64,000 nt of DNA from Berberis thunbergii (lineage: Eukaryota; Streptophyta; Magnoliopsida; Ranunculales; Berberidaceae), in assembly GCA_003290165.1 (NCBI GenBank), contig QNQO01000520.1:434001-498000 (forward strand), read 5' to 3'. Each line of letters opens with the position of its first letter. Within the stretch, counting starts at the first letter, position 1. The translations under genes were made by a program, and so were the position numbers. Below are positions 12,201 to 22,839 of this stretch, piece after piece. The notes below the pieces were generated by a model, which was not told the DNA's origin, searched no databases, and was given only the letters and a program-made list of their open reading frames with translations.

Positions 12201-13556
12201 CGGAACTTATCTTCTCTATGTTCTCACACCTGGTTGCTAGGGATATTCACGACATCACTGTCAGGTTTTCTGTGGACCCGGACAAGCTCATTTGGACCTC
12301 TGATAAAAATGGAATTTTCTCGGTCAAAAGCGCGACAAAAACTTTCCTTCAAGATAGTCGAGACTTTTCCACATCCCAGGCCCAGCTTCATCATCTTCCT
12401 GCTAAGATTTACCGGGAGCTCTAGAATAAAGCACCTATTAGTGCACTATTTCTTCTCTGGAAAGTAGCTTAAAATCTACTTCCCACCATGACCAATCTTA
12501 ATAGGATTCATGTACCTATTGATAATTGGTGTGTTTTCTGCCACAAACATTAGGAAGATATCACACATCTTTTCTTCTTATGTCCTATAACGTCAAGACT
12601 CTGGCATTTCACCCCTCTTCCTGTACAATGGCACAATCTGTCAAATATAGGAAACGCAAGAAACAATGCCCACGCCATGTTTAAATTCATGTGGGAAACT
12701 CTCAAAACGCACAATCACATGAGAGAAAAGATGTTATCTCAATTTACCACAGTCATTTCCACGATTTGGGTTGTGCAAAACGAAATCATTTTTAATAAGA
12801 CACTATTCTCACCCTCCCTATTTAAAAATCCTTCAGCAATACTTGGGACAAATGGCACAAACAATGGTTAAAAAATCCCCCATCAGGAACGTAACAATAC
12901 TGAACCGATATCCCCTCATTCCACCCTTGAGACAACAATCATAGATAAAATAACTAGCCCTACTACACCTATAAATCCAAATGCACTCCCACTAGGACGT
13001 CAACCAAACCTTGTTGGCTCATCTTAGCAAAATCTTAGGTCGGACCTGATTAAATCCCAAATCCAAGCAATCAGACACCACAAAATTAACACTCAAATAA
13101 GAAACCAACAACCTTTACCAAATGTGATCCCCCATGCACGATCTTTGTTACTAATGATTTTTTTTCCACCATCTCAACAAAGAACTTTTGGTATCTTGGC
13201 AATGGACGATAGTGACAGAGTTTTAGCCTAGATAGCTTCAGCGATCCCAAGAAAGGTGGTCGATAGTACGATGGCTGAATGTTTTGTAGCGGAGGCGACA
13301 CTTTTGTTGATCATTTCCAGACAGTGGAATACAGATCTTATGATGGGAGATTCGGACACGCTCATTAGAATCCTTGATGAGGATCATTGGGAGGAACAGA
13401 CTGAGGCCTGTTGGATGTGGTGTCCTCTAATTTTTAGTATTAACAACTTAATCTCTACTTTACATAACTGGCACTGTAATTATATTCCGCGTGACCTCAA
13501 TAGAGAGGCTCACGAACTAGCTACTTATGCTGGTCATGTGTTTTGTTCTTCTATCT
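9268..13556 (+). pseudogene. LINE ORF2: endonuclease, reverse transcriptase, zf-RVT, RNase H
   Basis: ORF2 nicks the target and reverse-transcribes the element. The endonuclease domain (9268-9990) starts MILAWNARDIESPGAIQNL and shows SETKA, GLSGGLALF, IIGDLNAIL, a LDR box and SDH. RT follows (about 10540-11690): MGSHKAPGPDGF, ALIPKV, WMAIKIDMAKAYDRVEW, ELRQGNP, and the catalytic box as YTND (11315-11326) in place of YADD. Next are LSSWKSKVLSQAGRTITIK, a zf-RVT region (about 12300-12610, with NWCVFCHKH and FFLCP) and RNase H (about 13200-13556, with AECFVAEA, DSDTLI and IPRDLNREAHELA). Stops and frameshifts recur (e.g. TGA at 9400), so it is dead. The terminal RNase H places it with plant L1 elements of that type. 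Confidence 0.9.
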
Positions 13557-13591
13557 AATATATTATGCGATAAGCTTTATCAAAAAAAAAA

Positions 13592-14265
13592 TCTTATCTA
13601 CAACTGCAATTCAACAGGTGCTTGGTTGTATGTTTGTGATATTTGAAATCTCGACATTGCCCTCCCAATTCCTTCATCAATTAACTTGCCCCTCTTCATT
13701 CAACAAATTCCAACAATGCCCCTCCCATCCCCATTAGCTAAATTACGACAATGTCACTCCCTCAACAACTTACTACACTGCCCCTACCCATTCCCAAAAT
13801 TCTGAACTTACCTCCCAATTCACCAAAATTCCGAAAATGCTTTCCTATCCCTCATTTGCTCAATTACGAAAATGCCTCTCTCTACAAATTACGCTACTGC
13901 CCTTACACATTTGCAAAATTTTAAACTTATCCCATTCACCAAATCTCGAAAAATGCCCTCCCATCCCCCAATTCTCCAAATTACGAAAATGCCCATCCCT
14001 CGACAAATTACGATACTGCTCCTACCCATTCCCAAAATTTCAAAATTGCCCCTCCCCCATTCAACAAATCTCAAAAATGCCTCTTCCATCCCCATTTGCC
14101 ATATTACTAAATGCCCCTCCTCAAAACTTTGGTTTTTCAAGAATGCCTCATTTTTTTTTCTTCTAAGGCTAGGTCAACCTAATCTTACATATAGGAAAAT
14201 TTGTGTCCCACAAGCTTATAAATTAGGTTCAATGAAGACAGAGATCCAATAGTGATGTATTTGGG
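13592..14265. repeat. Degenerate ~120-bp tandem repeat (about four units, 13660-14130)
   Basis: Units recur at about 117-121 bp, marked by AATTACGA(C/A)AATG near 13741, 13862 and 13979 and a weaker copy near 14103. Each unit also carries CCCCTCCCATCCCC-type and CTACCCATTCCCAAAATT-type segments. The plus strand is strongly C-rich and G-poor. It directly follows the LINE A tail. No coding sense was found. The remainder up to 14265 shows nothing recognisable. Confidence 0.8.
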
Positions 14266-14384
14266 GAGTGCCGAAGGCACGACCCAATGATCAATGTCTC
14301 ACGTCGAAGGCATGACACTGTACTCGTGCCAATGGCACGGGTACATGCTATGTGGAAAGATAGGGTCGTGCCAACGACACGGCT
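14266..14384. repeat. Cluster of short GC hairpins (CGTGCC-NNN-GGCACG type)
   Basis: Within 115 bp there are GTGCC-GAA-GGCAC (14268-14280) and CGTGCC-AAT-GGCACG (14325-14339), which are perfect stems with 3-nt loops. Two decayed versions are CGTCGAAGGCATG (about 14302) and CGTGCC-AAC-GACACG (about 14367). They stand out from AT-rich flanks. The family is not recognised; a transposon subterminal repeat cluster is possible. Confidence 0.7.
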
Positions 14385-14524
14385 GGTACACTAGTATTGC
14401 TTAAAAGAAACTATGTCATGTCCTTTTAACTGTAGTGGTGACATTTTGATAGTAGAAATAACCTCATTTCAATTTCATTCTAAAATATTAATCTCCAACT
14501 TTTCATTTCAGTTCATTTTTTTTT

Positions 14525-16630
14525 TTTGCCATTTTAACACTACCAAAAGTATTGTCCCACACCACTGTTACAACTTTTTCTCTCCCACACCACCACACTA
14601 TTCCACACCACCAATAAAAACCTAAAATTTAAAAATTTCCCCTCTCTTCCTTTTCTTCTCTTTCTCTTCTTCTTCGCTCTCCCTCTCTTCTCCATTAGAC
14701 ACTACCACCACCCCACCACTGCCACCTTCCCCCTCCTGCCACCGCCACTTTTCTCCCTCTTTTATCCATCAAACACCACCACCACCCCTGCCACCTCTCT
14801 CTCCGTCTTTGTCCCTGAAAACAAGGTCCTATCTCTGACTTTGGTTCAATTTAAATGCTCAATTGAGACTAGTTCTCAATCTCATCAAAACATGAAACTT
14901 GTACTACTATTAGTAATCTAATCAACACAATTTGAATGAATTAAAAAAATTGTGAATTGAGCAACTTATGGTCATTTTACTAAACTCACTCAAAATTGTA
15001 AAAAAAAAAAGTATTGTCCCTAAATTCGGCCAATTGATACACTCAATTAAAACCGATTCTCAAGCTCATCAAAACATAACAATTGTAGTACTCTGAGTTG
15101 CCTAATAAACACAATTTGTATCAGTTGAAAAAATGTTATGAAATGAGCAAGTTATTGTCATTTTACTAAAGTCACGCAAATCTGTCTATCAAAGAAAACA
15201 GGGTAATGCCTTGAGTTTCGGCCAACTTATACACTAGATTGAGCCCGATTCAAAATCTCATCATAACACAAAACATGTAGTACTCTGAGTTATTTAATAA
15301 AAACAATTTTAATCACTTGAATGTGTTTTGAATTGAGAAAGTTATGGTCATTTTATAAAAGTCGCACAAATCTGTCTCGCATCAAAAATGGGGTAGTGTC
15401 CGTAACTTTCGGCCAACTTATACTCTCTATTGAGGCCGATTCTCAAGATCATAAAAACATAAAATTTATAGTAATCTGATTTATCTAATGAACATAATTT
15501 GAATCACTTGAAATTTTTTTGAAATGAGAAAGTTATGGCCATTTTACGACAAGAACTCAAACTGTTCAGAAAAAAAAGAGTTTGTTTTCACCCATTTGCA
15601 TTAGGCAATGCGAGGAGTCTCAAATTCTCCTAGACCTATGCGAATTAAAGTCTCCAATTCACCTAGATCTATGCGAATGTGAGACTTCCACTTGCATGGA
15701 CCCTTATGAATGTGAGACTCCCACTCGCATTGTCCAATGCGAATGAGTGAAAACGGACTTGTTTTTCTGAACAGTTTGAGTTCTTGTCAAAAAATGGCCA
15801 TAACTTTCTCATTTCAAAAAAATTTCAAGTGATTCAAATTATGTTCATTAGATAAATCAGATTAATATAAATTTTATGTTTTTATGATCTTGAGAATCGG
15901 TCTCAATAGAGAGTATAAGTTGGCTGAAAGTTGCGGACACTACCCCATTTTTGTTGCGAGACAGATTTGTGCGACTTTAATAAAATGACCATAACTTTCT
16001 CAATTCAAAATATTTTAAAGTGATTCAAATTGTGTTTATTATAGAACTTAGAGTACTACATTTTTCGTGTTGATGAGCTTGAGAATCGGTCTCAACCAAG
16101 CATATAAGTTGGTTGGAAGTCAAGGACACTACCTTATTTTCTTTTCGGGACAGATTTGTGTGACTTTTGTAAAATAACCATAATTTGCTCATTTTAAACA
16201 TTTTCATTGATTCAAATTGTGTTTATTAGGTAACTCAGAGTAATACAATTGTTATGTTTTGATGAGCTTGAGAATTTGTCTCAATTGAGCGTATCAATTG
16301 TCCGAAAGTTACCCTGTTTTTATGTTTTGAATGAGTGATAGCTAGGCTATTTTCGAAAGAGAGGAGAAGAGGGGAGGCCGACGGTGGTGGGGAGCAAGGT
16401 GGTGTTGCTTCGTTGTCTGTTGATCTATAGAAAAGTGAAGAGAAAAGGCAAAGAAAACAATGGAGGAGGATGGTTCTCTTCTCGCGTTCATCGTTACTGT
16501 TTTTTTTCTTCTTTTCCAAAACAGTTTTTTGGGTGGCATGGGTTAGTAGGTAAAATAAAAAAAATAAAACAAATCTGGATGGTGGTGTGGGACAATACTT
16601 TTGGTGGTGTTAAAGAGGGCTTGCCTCATT
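14525..16630. mobile_element. Foldback-type DNA element, 2.1-kb palindrome with tandem-repeat arms
   Basis: The left end (TTTTAACACTACCAAAAG, then TATTGTCCCACACCAC) is the inverse of the right end (GGTGTGGGACAATACTTTTG, then GTGGTGTTAAAG). The arms converge on 15600-15740, where TGCGAGTGG-type 32-bp units form the centre. Each arm holds about four diverged copies of a ~185-195-bp unit (left, near 14880, 15065, 15260, 15455), recognisable by CAAATCTGTCTCG, CGGCCAACTTATAC and GAGAATCGGT-like strings; the right arm carries the inverse. No transposase is present. Long inverted repeats built of tandem units fit foldback elements, including some Mutator-like ones. No clear target duplication was found because the left flank is oligo-T. 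Confidence 0.85.
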
Positions 16631-16639
16631 TTTTTTAAT

Positions 16640-17317
16640 AAGCAGACAATATATTACCCAAGACTAAACAGAGCTACAATCCATGTCCATTAGATTTAAA
16701 ACTAGTTGTTACATAACGAGCAAGCTATTTCAAGCATGATATTTTATGTTTTTTTTAAACATGGTGTAGGTTATGTGATGTGAGGATAATCGATACGTCA
16801 AACTTTTTACCAAACATACACTTGTTATTTGTTAAGTCTAATTAAAAAAAAACTCATTTACTACACTTTGTTTATTTTGTACGACTTTAAGCTTTATCAT
16901 TTTAGATGCAAAACTAATACAAGCCCACATATACTTAAAATCCATGAAGTCAAACCTATATGCACTAACTAAAAACCCAGTTGCTTTAAAGCTCAAGATC
17001 CATGGAGTCAAGAACATTAATGTTGGAGATGAGCTTTAACATGAATAATATTGAGCATGTGGCCAATGAATATCTTATCATTCCCTATTTGCTACATCAA
17101 AACTATAATATATTGTTACATAATTCTCTCCATTAAATGTTTGGAAAATATACATAAAACCACTTCGCATTCACTTTACCAATTTTATCTTTATTCATGA
17201 CTTGGTGATGAGAGGTTGCTAATAATCGTTGGCAATGAGTGACATATTGGTATGGTCCTAAGTTGTCGATAGAGTTTTAGATGCCTAGTAATTACTAGAC
17301 TCAAGTTGGGGGGAGTC
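16640..17317. other. No gene recognised
   Basis: AT-rich sequence between the foldback element and the copia fragment, with no convincing ORF or repeat. At 17305-17315 the plus strand has a CAAGTTGGGGGGAGT-like purine tract, discussed separately as a possible polypurine tract. Confidence 0.5.
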
Positions 17318-17329
17318 TTGTAAAGTATG

Positions 17330-18872
17330 GTATGAAGAAGATAATATGCCAGGATGAATTTTCATTATACAATGAAGGTAATTTATACAAGAGGTATTCT
17401 ATTGGTTTAAGTAATGTTTTCTAATCTTGTCCTGTAATTTTGACAATAATATAACTATTATGACAATAATACAACTAGATGACTATATTTACAATATTCC
17501 TATCCCTAATCACTATAATTACATTATTCCTATCCATATATCAAAGGAGAATCAATGATTCTCAGCACCCCCTCAAGTTAGAGAGTGAAATTCAAGAATT
17601 CCCAACTTGTACAACATACCGTTAATTTTTTTTTCTTCCTAATAACTTTGTGAAAACGTCCGCTACTTGTTGTGATGAGGCTACATACTTGGTTTCAATT
17701 GAACCATTTTGGATTTTTTCTCTCTAATGAAGTGGCAATTTATTTCAATATGCCTTGTTCTTTCTTGAACACAAGGTTGGCCACTATGTGCAAAGCAGCT
17801 TGATTATCATAGTAAAGCATTGCTGCCTCCGGGTGTGGCACATGTAGATCTTGCAACAAGCTTTGCAGCTAGTGAGTTCACAAAAAGTACCTATCATGAC
17901 TCGATACTCAGCTTTTGCTGAAAAAAGAAAGACAGTTTTTCGTCTCTTTGTCCTCCAAGAGATCAATGAAGTTCCTAGAAAGACACAATGACCAGTTGTT
18001 GACCTTCTAGTAGTAGGACAACCAACCCTATTAGAATCACAATAAGCTCTTAATCGCAAAGAATTTTGAGCTGGAAAGAAAAGACCTCGTCCTGGAGAAC
18101 TTTTAAGATACTTCAAAATATAGAGTGCAGCGTCCCAGTGTGGCTTCCTAGGTTCATGCAAAAATCTGCTGAGGACATGACTGCATATGTAATATCAAGT
18201 CTGATGATGGTCAAATAGATAAGACGACCTACCAATCTTCTATATTTTGTGGATCTGCAAGTAGTTCACCTATGTCTGACAATTTGAAATTTTGTTCCAT
18301 ACGAAAGCACACTAGTCGTGTTCCTAATAAATCTCCATCTTTAAGAATTTCAAGGGCATACTTCCTTTTAGAAATTGCCATACCTTTCTTGGAGCAAGAT
18401 ACCTCACTAAGCAAAAAGAATTTCAAATCCCCAAGATCCTTAATGCGAAAGTTGTTTATGGAGACTCTTTGAGAGTATTGATAACACCCAAGTCATTTCA
18501 TGTAATTAATATATCGTCAACATAAATCAAAAGAGCAATGAATAACTTCCCTCTTTTACACGTAAAAGAGAGTAATCAATTTTGGATTGAACGAAACTAG
18601 CAGCTTGTATGGCATCAGAGAACTTAGCAAACCATTGACGAGAAGCTTGTTTTAGGCCATATAACGACTTGTTGAGGCGACATATCATATTCTCCCCCAA
18701 CGCTGGAGACCAGAAGGTGGGAGCATGTAAATTTCTTCATGGAGATCATCATTAAGAAAAACATTGTGAACATCGAGTTGGTGAAGAAACCAAGATTGAG
18801 CCATAACATTAGAAAGGAACCAACGAATTGTGATCATCTTGGCTGTGAGAGAAAAGGTATCATGGTAATCGA
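17330..18872 (-). mobile_element. Ty1/copia retrotransposon fragment (3' half)
   Basis: On the minus strand RT and RNase H remnants are followed by a purine tract AACTTGAGGGGGTGC (17579-17565). The sequence TGAGAATCATTGATTCTCC from 17564 downward is the likely start of the 3' LTR. The LTR's far end, near 17330, is uncertain. At 18872/18873 the copia sequence is cut in mid-RT by the LTR end of Tat element A, and no copia sequence resumes on the far side of A within the window. Confidence 0.75.
17784..18872 (-). pseudogene. Copia RT/RNase H remnant
   Basis: Minus-strand frames give, in order: DYHDTFSLTAKM (about 18872-18835), a segment like 'QLDVHNVFLNDDLHEEIYM', the catalytic YVDD box (18524-18513), SKKGMAISKRKYALEILKD (18400-18340), and the RNase H block LRAYCDSNRVGCPTTRRSTTG with FSAKAEY (18070-17890). 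The order and spacing match copia Pol. Stops and frameshifts separate nearly every block. N-terminal RT, integrase, protease and gag are missing because of truncation at 18872. Confidence 0.85.
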
Positions 18873-19554
18873 TGTAGTCAATTTATGCTCTCCTTCCTCG
18901 CTGCTTACCTAGACCTGCATAGGTAGCAAACGTGAGCCAAGGACCACCATGTGGTGGCCAATGGCATTCCTATGCTTAAGTTAGATAAGGCTTGGGAAAG
19001 ACTTAAAAATGTAAACTGGGTAATATTTTGTACGTCTAGTTCATCAACCTTATCTCCCTTTTTATAGTGAAGGAGTCCTTGTCCGGCTAGGTTTTTGGTG
19101 GCGTAGTTTAGGGAAAGTGATCTTGTTGTGGAGATCCTTTTCTAATTGGGAGCTCTCCATGTGGGATAGTTTCCCTACACGACTTGTGATCATAGATCCG
19201 CGGGAGAGATTTCCCTTTTTGAGTGTTGTCCATGGAAGGAAGTTTCCTTGCCCGACTTATAATCTAATATATGTTTCCTAGTCGGATCCAATGTGTTACT
19301 AGCTTGTCTGTCTTGAGTAGATCTCTCAGATACTTGCCTTAGAGGTTTTATGAGTATTAGGCCTGATGACATGATGTGTGGGCCTACTAGCTCATTGCAA
19401 CTCGGACCCGACTGTCTGGATTCTGGAAATGATGGGTTTGCTGCTGTTTGGGCCTCACTGGATTGAGCGTGCAATGAGGCATGCGTCGTTATGTAGACGA
19501 GATTATCATGACACATGTACGGTGTTGATCAGAGGACGATTTGATGTATCATCA
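18873..19554 (-). repeat. 3' LTR of element A with adjacent polypurine tract
   Basis: In element sense the LTR starts TGATGATACATCAAATCG (19554 downward) and ends TTGACTACA (18873). It aligns with the LTRs of B (42393-43017) and C/D (61677-62344), sharing GCTCACGTGTG-like and CGTACATGTGTCATGAT-like blocks. The 19555-19578 stretch reads as a purine tract (CAGAGGGAGTAGC) in element sense, marking this as the 3' LTR. Confidence 0.85.
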
Positions 19555-19699
19555 GCTACTCCCTCTGAGTTAGTGGGTCGTCTTATCGGTTCACTAGGTC
19601 ATTTCATAAAGCAGCTGTGCAGTCATGATGATTGAGTCTAAGAGATTTCCTCAAGTGGCGAATTGCATTAAGTAGTCGTGTGCCAGCTTGAAAGAGGGG

Positions 19700-19730
19700 A
19701 AGGTGGGAGCTCAACTTTCTATATAGATAT
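19700..19730 (+). promoter_or_regulatory. Candidate private promoter of antisense ORF A
   Basis: TATATAGAT at 19720-19728 lies outside the LTR, on the plus strand, about 150 bp upstream of the antisense ORF start. GGTGGGAG lies just before it, where element C/D has GGCGGGAA. The same layout recurs in C/D and, for the TATA box, in E. Confidence 0.5.
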
Positions 19731-19870
19731 TCTGCCTGTGTAGTATAACATTTCTACTATTTCGATCTCTGAGATTTTGCTTTGTTGCATTGTCTGTTGT
19801 GCCTTTGACTTTGCTCAACCTTCATATTCGAAAGCTTGTAATTTCATAGCGGGCCAGGATTAGCTTTCTG

Positions 19871-22338
19871 ATGAACTGTTCGCCAGAGGCCATAAGTTTT
19901 TGGGAGAGATTGCTTTCTGAATCTGATCTGGAAGTCCTGCGTAAGACATTCAGAGTTTTTGATGATCTAGTGTTCTGCACTCTGGGCGTCGATCTTACGC
20001 CATTGTAACCTCCTAAGGGGTTTATCTGTTTTAATCAAAGTATGTTGCAGCTGGGTGTCTGCTTTCCTGTCTTCAAGTAGATCTGGAAGTTCCTAGCATA
20101 CATCGGCATTGCACCCGGCTCAACTTGTGCCGAACAGGTATGGGACTTTGATAACCATTCTAATTAAGGCCAAGGACGCTGGTGTCCTGGTGTCTTCGAG
20201 GGCGATGCAATTGCTCACTTTTTCTCGGATAAACGAGCATGATGATTTTAAATCATGGCTGAAGTATTGTGTCATGGCTCATGTGAACTCTCCGTACGTT
20301 GAGCTTGTTGGTCGTTCGATCGAGCATGATTTAGACCACTGAGTAAGTTGATTCTTTCTCCGATCTTGCTTGTGTCAACTGCATATTAGATTGACCTGTT
20401 GTAATTTTTACAGGGAGATTATCTACTTCGCCTATTTTTGCTGAAGATAAAGCAATTCTTGATGCGTTCCATGATATGCCTTGTCTGGAGATGGATGATG
20501 TAGTCAAACCTTCTAATGTTGAGTGCAACAACCTGTGGACTTATTGGCACGTGGCACCCATTGTGTATCGGGTGAATAAGCCAAAGCTTGAAAGAGCGTT
20601 TGTTTCACGGAAGAGGAAGCTTCCCAAGCTCAAGGTTCCAAGCTCTTCAAGGAGGGCCGAAATAGATGAGGCTCTTCTTTCTTCTGTGCATTAGAAGATA
20701 TCATGTGCTTTGTCTAGGTCCATCTGCATGCGTCTTGCCTCATCTGTAGGGCGTGATGTTTTCGGGCAAAAAGCTGGTGAGACTGTTGTTTCTGAGGGGT
20801 GTGATGCTCAAGTCGTGGCCCTGTCACTCTTCCTAGCTTGGAGAGAGAATATCTGCAAATGGTGGACGTGGAGGATGTTACTATGCTGTGCACCAAGCAG
20901 GCGGAGCTTATGAGTAGGATGCTGCTGTAGGCAGGTATGGAGGATTCGAACGGTCGTCATTTTTCAATAAATGATTTCGAGCTCCGCCTTTATCTGGATC
21001 ATGAAACTGTTGAAGAGTCGGCTGATTGTCGGTGTCATGGTGAAGGCTCGCATTTTCGTCACCCGTATTGTGCTCCATCTTGGTCCCATCCTCATATTCA
21101 ATTTACGATGGGTCCGAGGAATAAGTTGCTCCTCTCTTCCTCTGAAGCTGGACTGACACGTGAGATAAAGCCGACTGTTGCGGACAATGGGAAAGCTGTT
21201 GATGAGGGCCCTGATGCAGTGAAGACGGCTAAGGGCTGTGCTGGAGTGATTTCGGCTCCAAATGATCGTCATCGGGATGCACAGATCAGTATGTTTGTTC
21301 CAGATGTAATAAGGATAAGCAACCAAGCTTGGCATCAAGAAGTTGATATCTCTTACACTACAAGGAAGCATATCAGCAAATGGAATGACTGGCTAGCAAA
21401 CTGTGCTCTGGAGTTAGTGGGAGCTAGAGACACTGAAAGAACGTTTAAATAAAGGGCAGAAACAACTTGTGTTGGGGATGTTATATCTGAATCAAGTGGT
21501 CGCGTCTGGATTTGAAGTCGAGGCTGCTTGTGAGAGGGTGTATACCATGGAACGAGTCTTTGCAAAACCTGTAGAAGTCATACTTCGATGCTCTTCACAA
21601 GATTATTTCGTTGAGGAAGCAACTTAAAGCTTTCTCATATACTGGAGCAGAGTTCAGGTCCATTGGGTCGAAGGCTCAGAAGGTTCTCTTGGAAGCACTT
21701 GAGTCCTACTTGGCGGAAGTAGTGTCCATGAGGGATCGGTTCAAGAATGAACTAAACCTTGTCCGTCATGACTTGCAGGTTGCCCGAGATTTTGAGGTGG
21801 AGTGCAGGATGAGCTGCAGGCTCTGCATGCTAAGAGGATTAAAAAGGAATCCGAGTAGACTTTTCGGTGTCAGTAGTTGGAGGCTTGTGTTGAGTTTCAT
21901 GTCGGGAGTGCGTGGATCGCTAGAAAATTATTCTAATTGACGCAGAGTGAGTTGAATATCACCAATGATTAGTTGGAAGCTGAGCAGTCAAAGAATGAGA
22001 TCCCGTCGGGCGAGTTGGAACAACTGAAACAGGAGCTCGCCGAGTCAAGAGGGTGCGAAGATAAACTTTTCAAGGCCCAGGGCACATTTGAGTTCAGCAG
22101 AGTCGTGCATGGAAGGTTGGAGTTGTTGCGTCTGATGGAGGAGGAGCACCACGACTGGGATATCTCCTATTATAAAGATATTTCATACGTAGAGTTTGGA
22201 GCGACCTTTGATTCGTCTGTAGAAGAAAACAACCCCGGTAAGGGGGGTCGAGAGGCAACAGTAACAGTCGTGTCTCCTGCTTCTTCCCTTGCTATGTCTA
22301 GTTCTGCTGTATTTGACTCTCCTTCTGATGAGGAGTGA
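19871..22338 (+). pseudogene. Antisense ORF of Tat element A (Transposase_28-like N-domain, coiled-coil C-half)
   Basis: The gene lies opposite to gag-pol, between pol and the 3' LTR. The ATG at 19871 gives MNCSPEAISFWERLLSE. About 20085-20200 encodes KFLAYIGIAP and QLVPNRYGTLITILIKAKDAG, resembling the 'putative gypsy type transposon' (Transposase_28) fold, as in B and C/D. A 71-bp intron (20343-20413) then splits it. Downstream come HDMPCLEMDDV, NNLWTYWHVAP, a basic KRKLPKLKVPSSSRRAEID, Gln/Glu-rich coiled-coil stretches (21611-22080) and the C-terminal motif HDWDISYYKDISYVEF near 22150, ending SPSDEE and stop. Several frameshifts and stops make this copy non-coding now. Role unknown; antisense ORFs of Tat elements have no settled function. 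Confidence 0.75.
20343..20413 (+). other. Intron of antisense ORF A (71 bp)
   Basis: Donor GTAAGTTG and acceptor TTTTTACAG bound a 71-bp AT-rich segment. The 3' exon continues the protein in the same register as C/D, where the intron is 54596-54665. Copy A carries about a 1-nt deletion just before the donor. Confidence 0.75.
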
Positions 22339-22839
22339 ATCCTGTATTTGAGTTTGCAAATGAATAATACTTTGCACTTTTTTTGTCTTCCTTTGTTTTC
22401 CTGTTAGCTTGTACCTGCATTGTCTTATTTTGACATTAGTGGTCAGACAAGGAACTTTACTGGGCTAGGTAGCTTATTTTTATTCGCTATTGGGAGCTCT
22501 GACTTCTTATGCTGCAGCGGTTGGCACAGTTCTAGTCAGACTCCTTTGTTGAGATCATGGAGTGTAACACACCCCTTGTCTGGTGGCTTGGATGTGTGTT
22601 GGACCAGCAGTTGTTGTCGCTGTTATAAGCGTATTAGTCAAACTGTGGTCCTAACACTTGCACCCTTGTAGATGATTGGACAATAGTCTTTGCGAATCGC
22701 CTGGGTCGAATTTTCAAAACTCTGACCGAAGTTTGACTTGTCTTTATTTGCTATTCATAGAATAAGCTTAATTTGACTGGGGGTTATTATCGTCAGTTAT
22801 GAGTGATTAAACCGGGGTCAGGTTTCAGCGACCATGGTG
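22339..22839 (+). other. Downstream region of antisense ORF A
   Basis: No gene is seen here. AATAA-containing AT-rich sequence soon after the stop (22360-22380) could serve as a 3' end for an antisense transcript. The remainder grades into the tandem-repeat array. Confidence 0.4.

Larger units (their letters stand above)
5077..13591 (+). mobile_element. LINE (plant L1-type with RNase H), nearly full length, inactive
   Basis: The parts are in the order expected of a plant L1-like LINE: a pyrimidine-rich leader (5100-5160), ORF1 with DUF4283-like and zinc-knuckle regions, ORF2 with endonuclease, RT, zf-RVT and RNase H, then a stop at 13556 and a 10-A tail at 13582-13591. The 5' end is uncertain. 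TCTACAAC occurs just before 5077 and again shortly after the A tail, a weak target-site duplication candidate. ORF1 is split by an insertion at 6999-8190. Many stops and frameshifts show that it is old. Confidence 0.85.

Noticed and set aside
5069..13604. TCTACAAC repeats as a LINE target-site duplication
   Set aside because: Only 8 bp, and 5 nt separate the downstream copy from the A tail; kept as a weak hint only.
13837..14252. Overlapping 109- and 126-codon frames
   Set aside because: They are translations of the ~120-bp tandem repeat; two frames are open because stops are rare in C-rich DNA.
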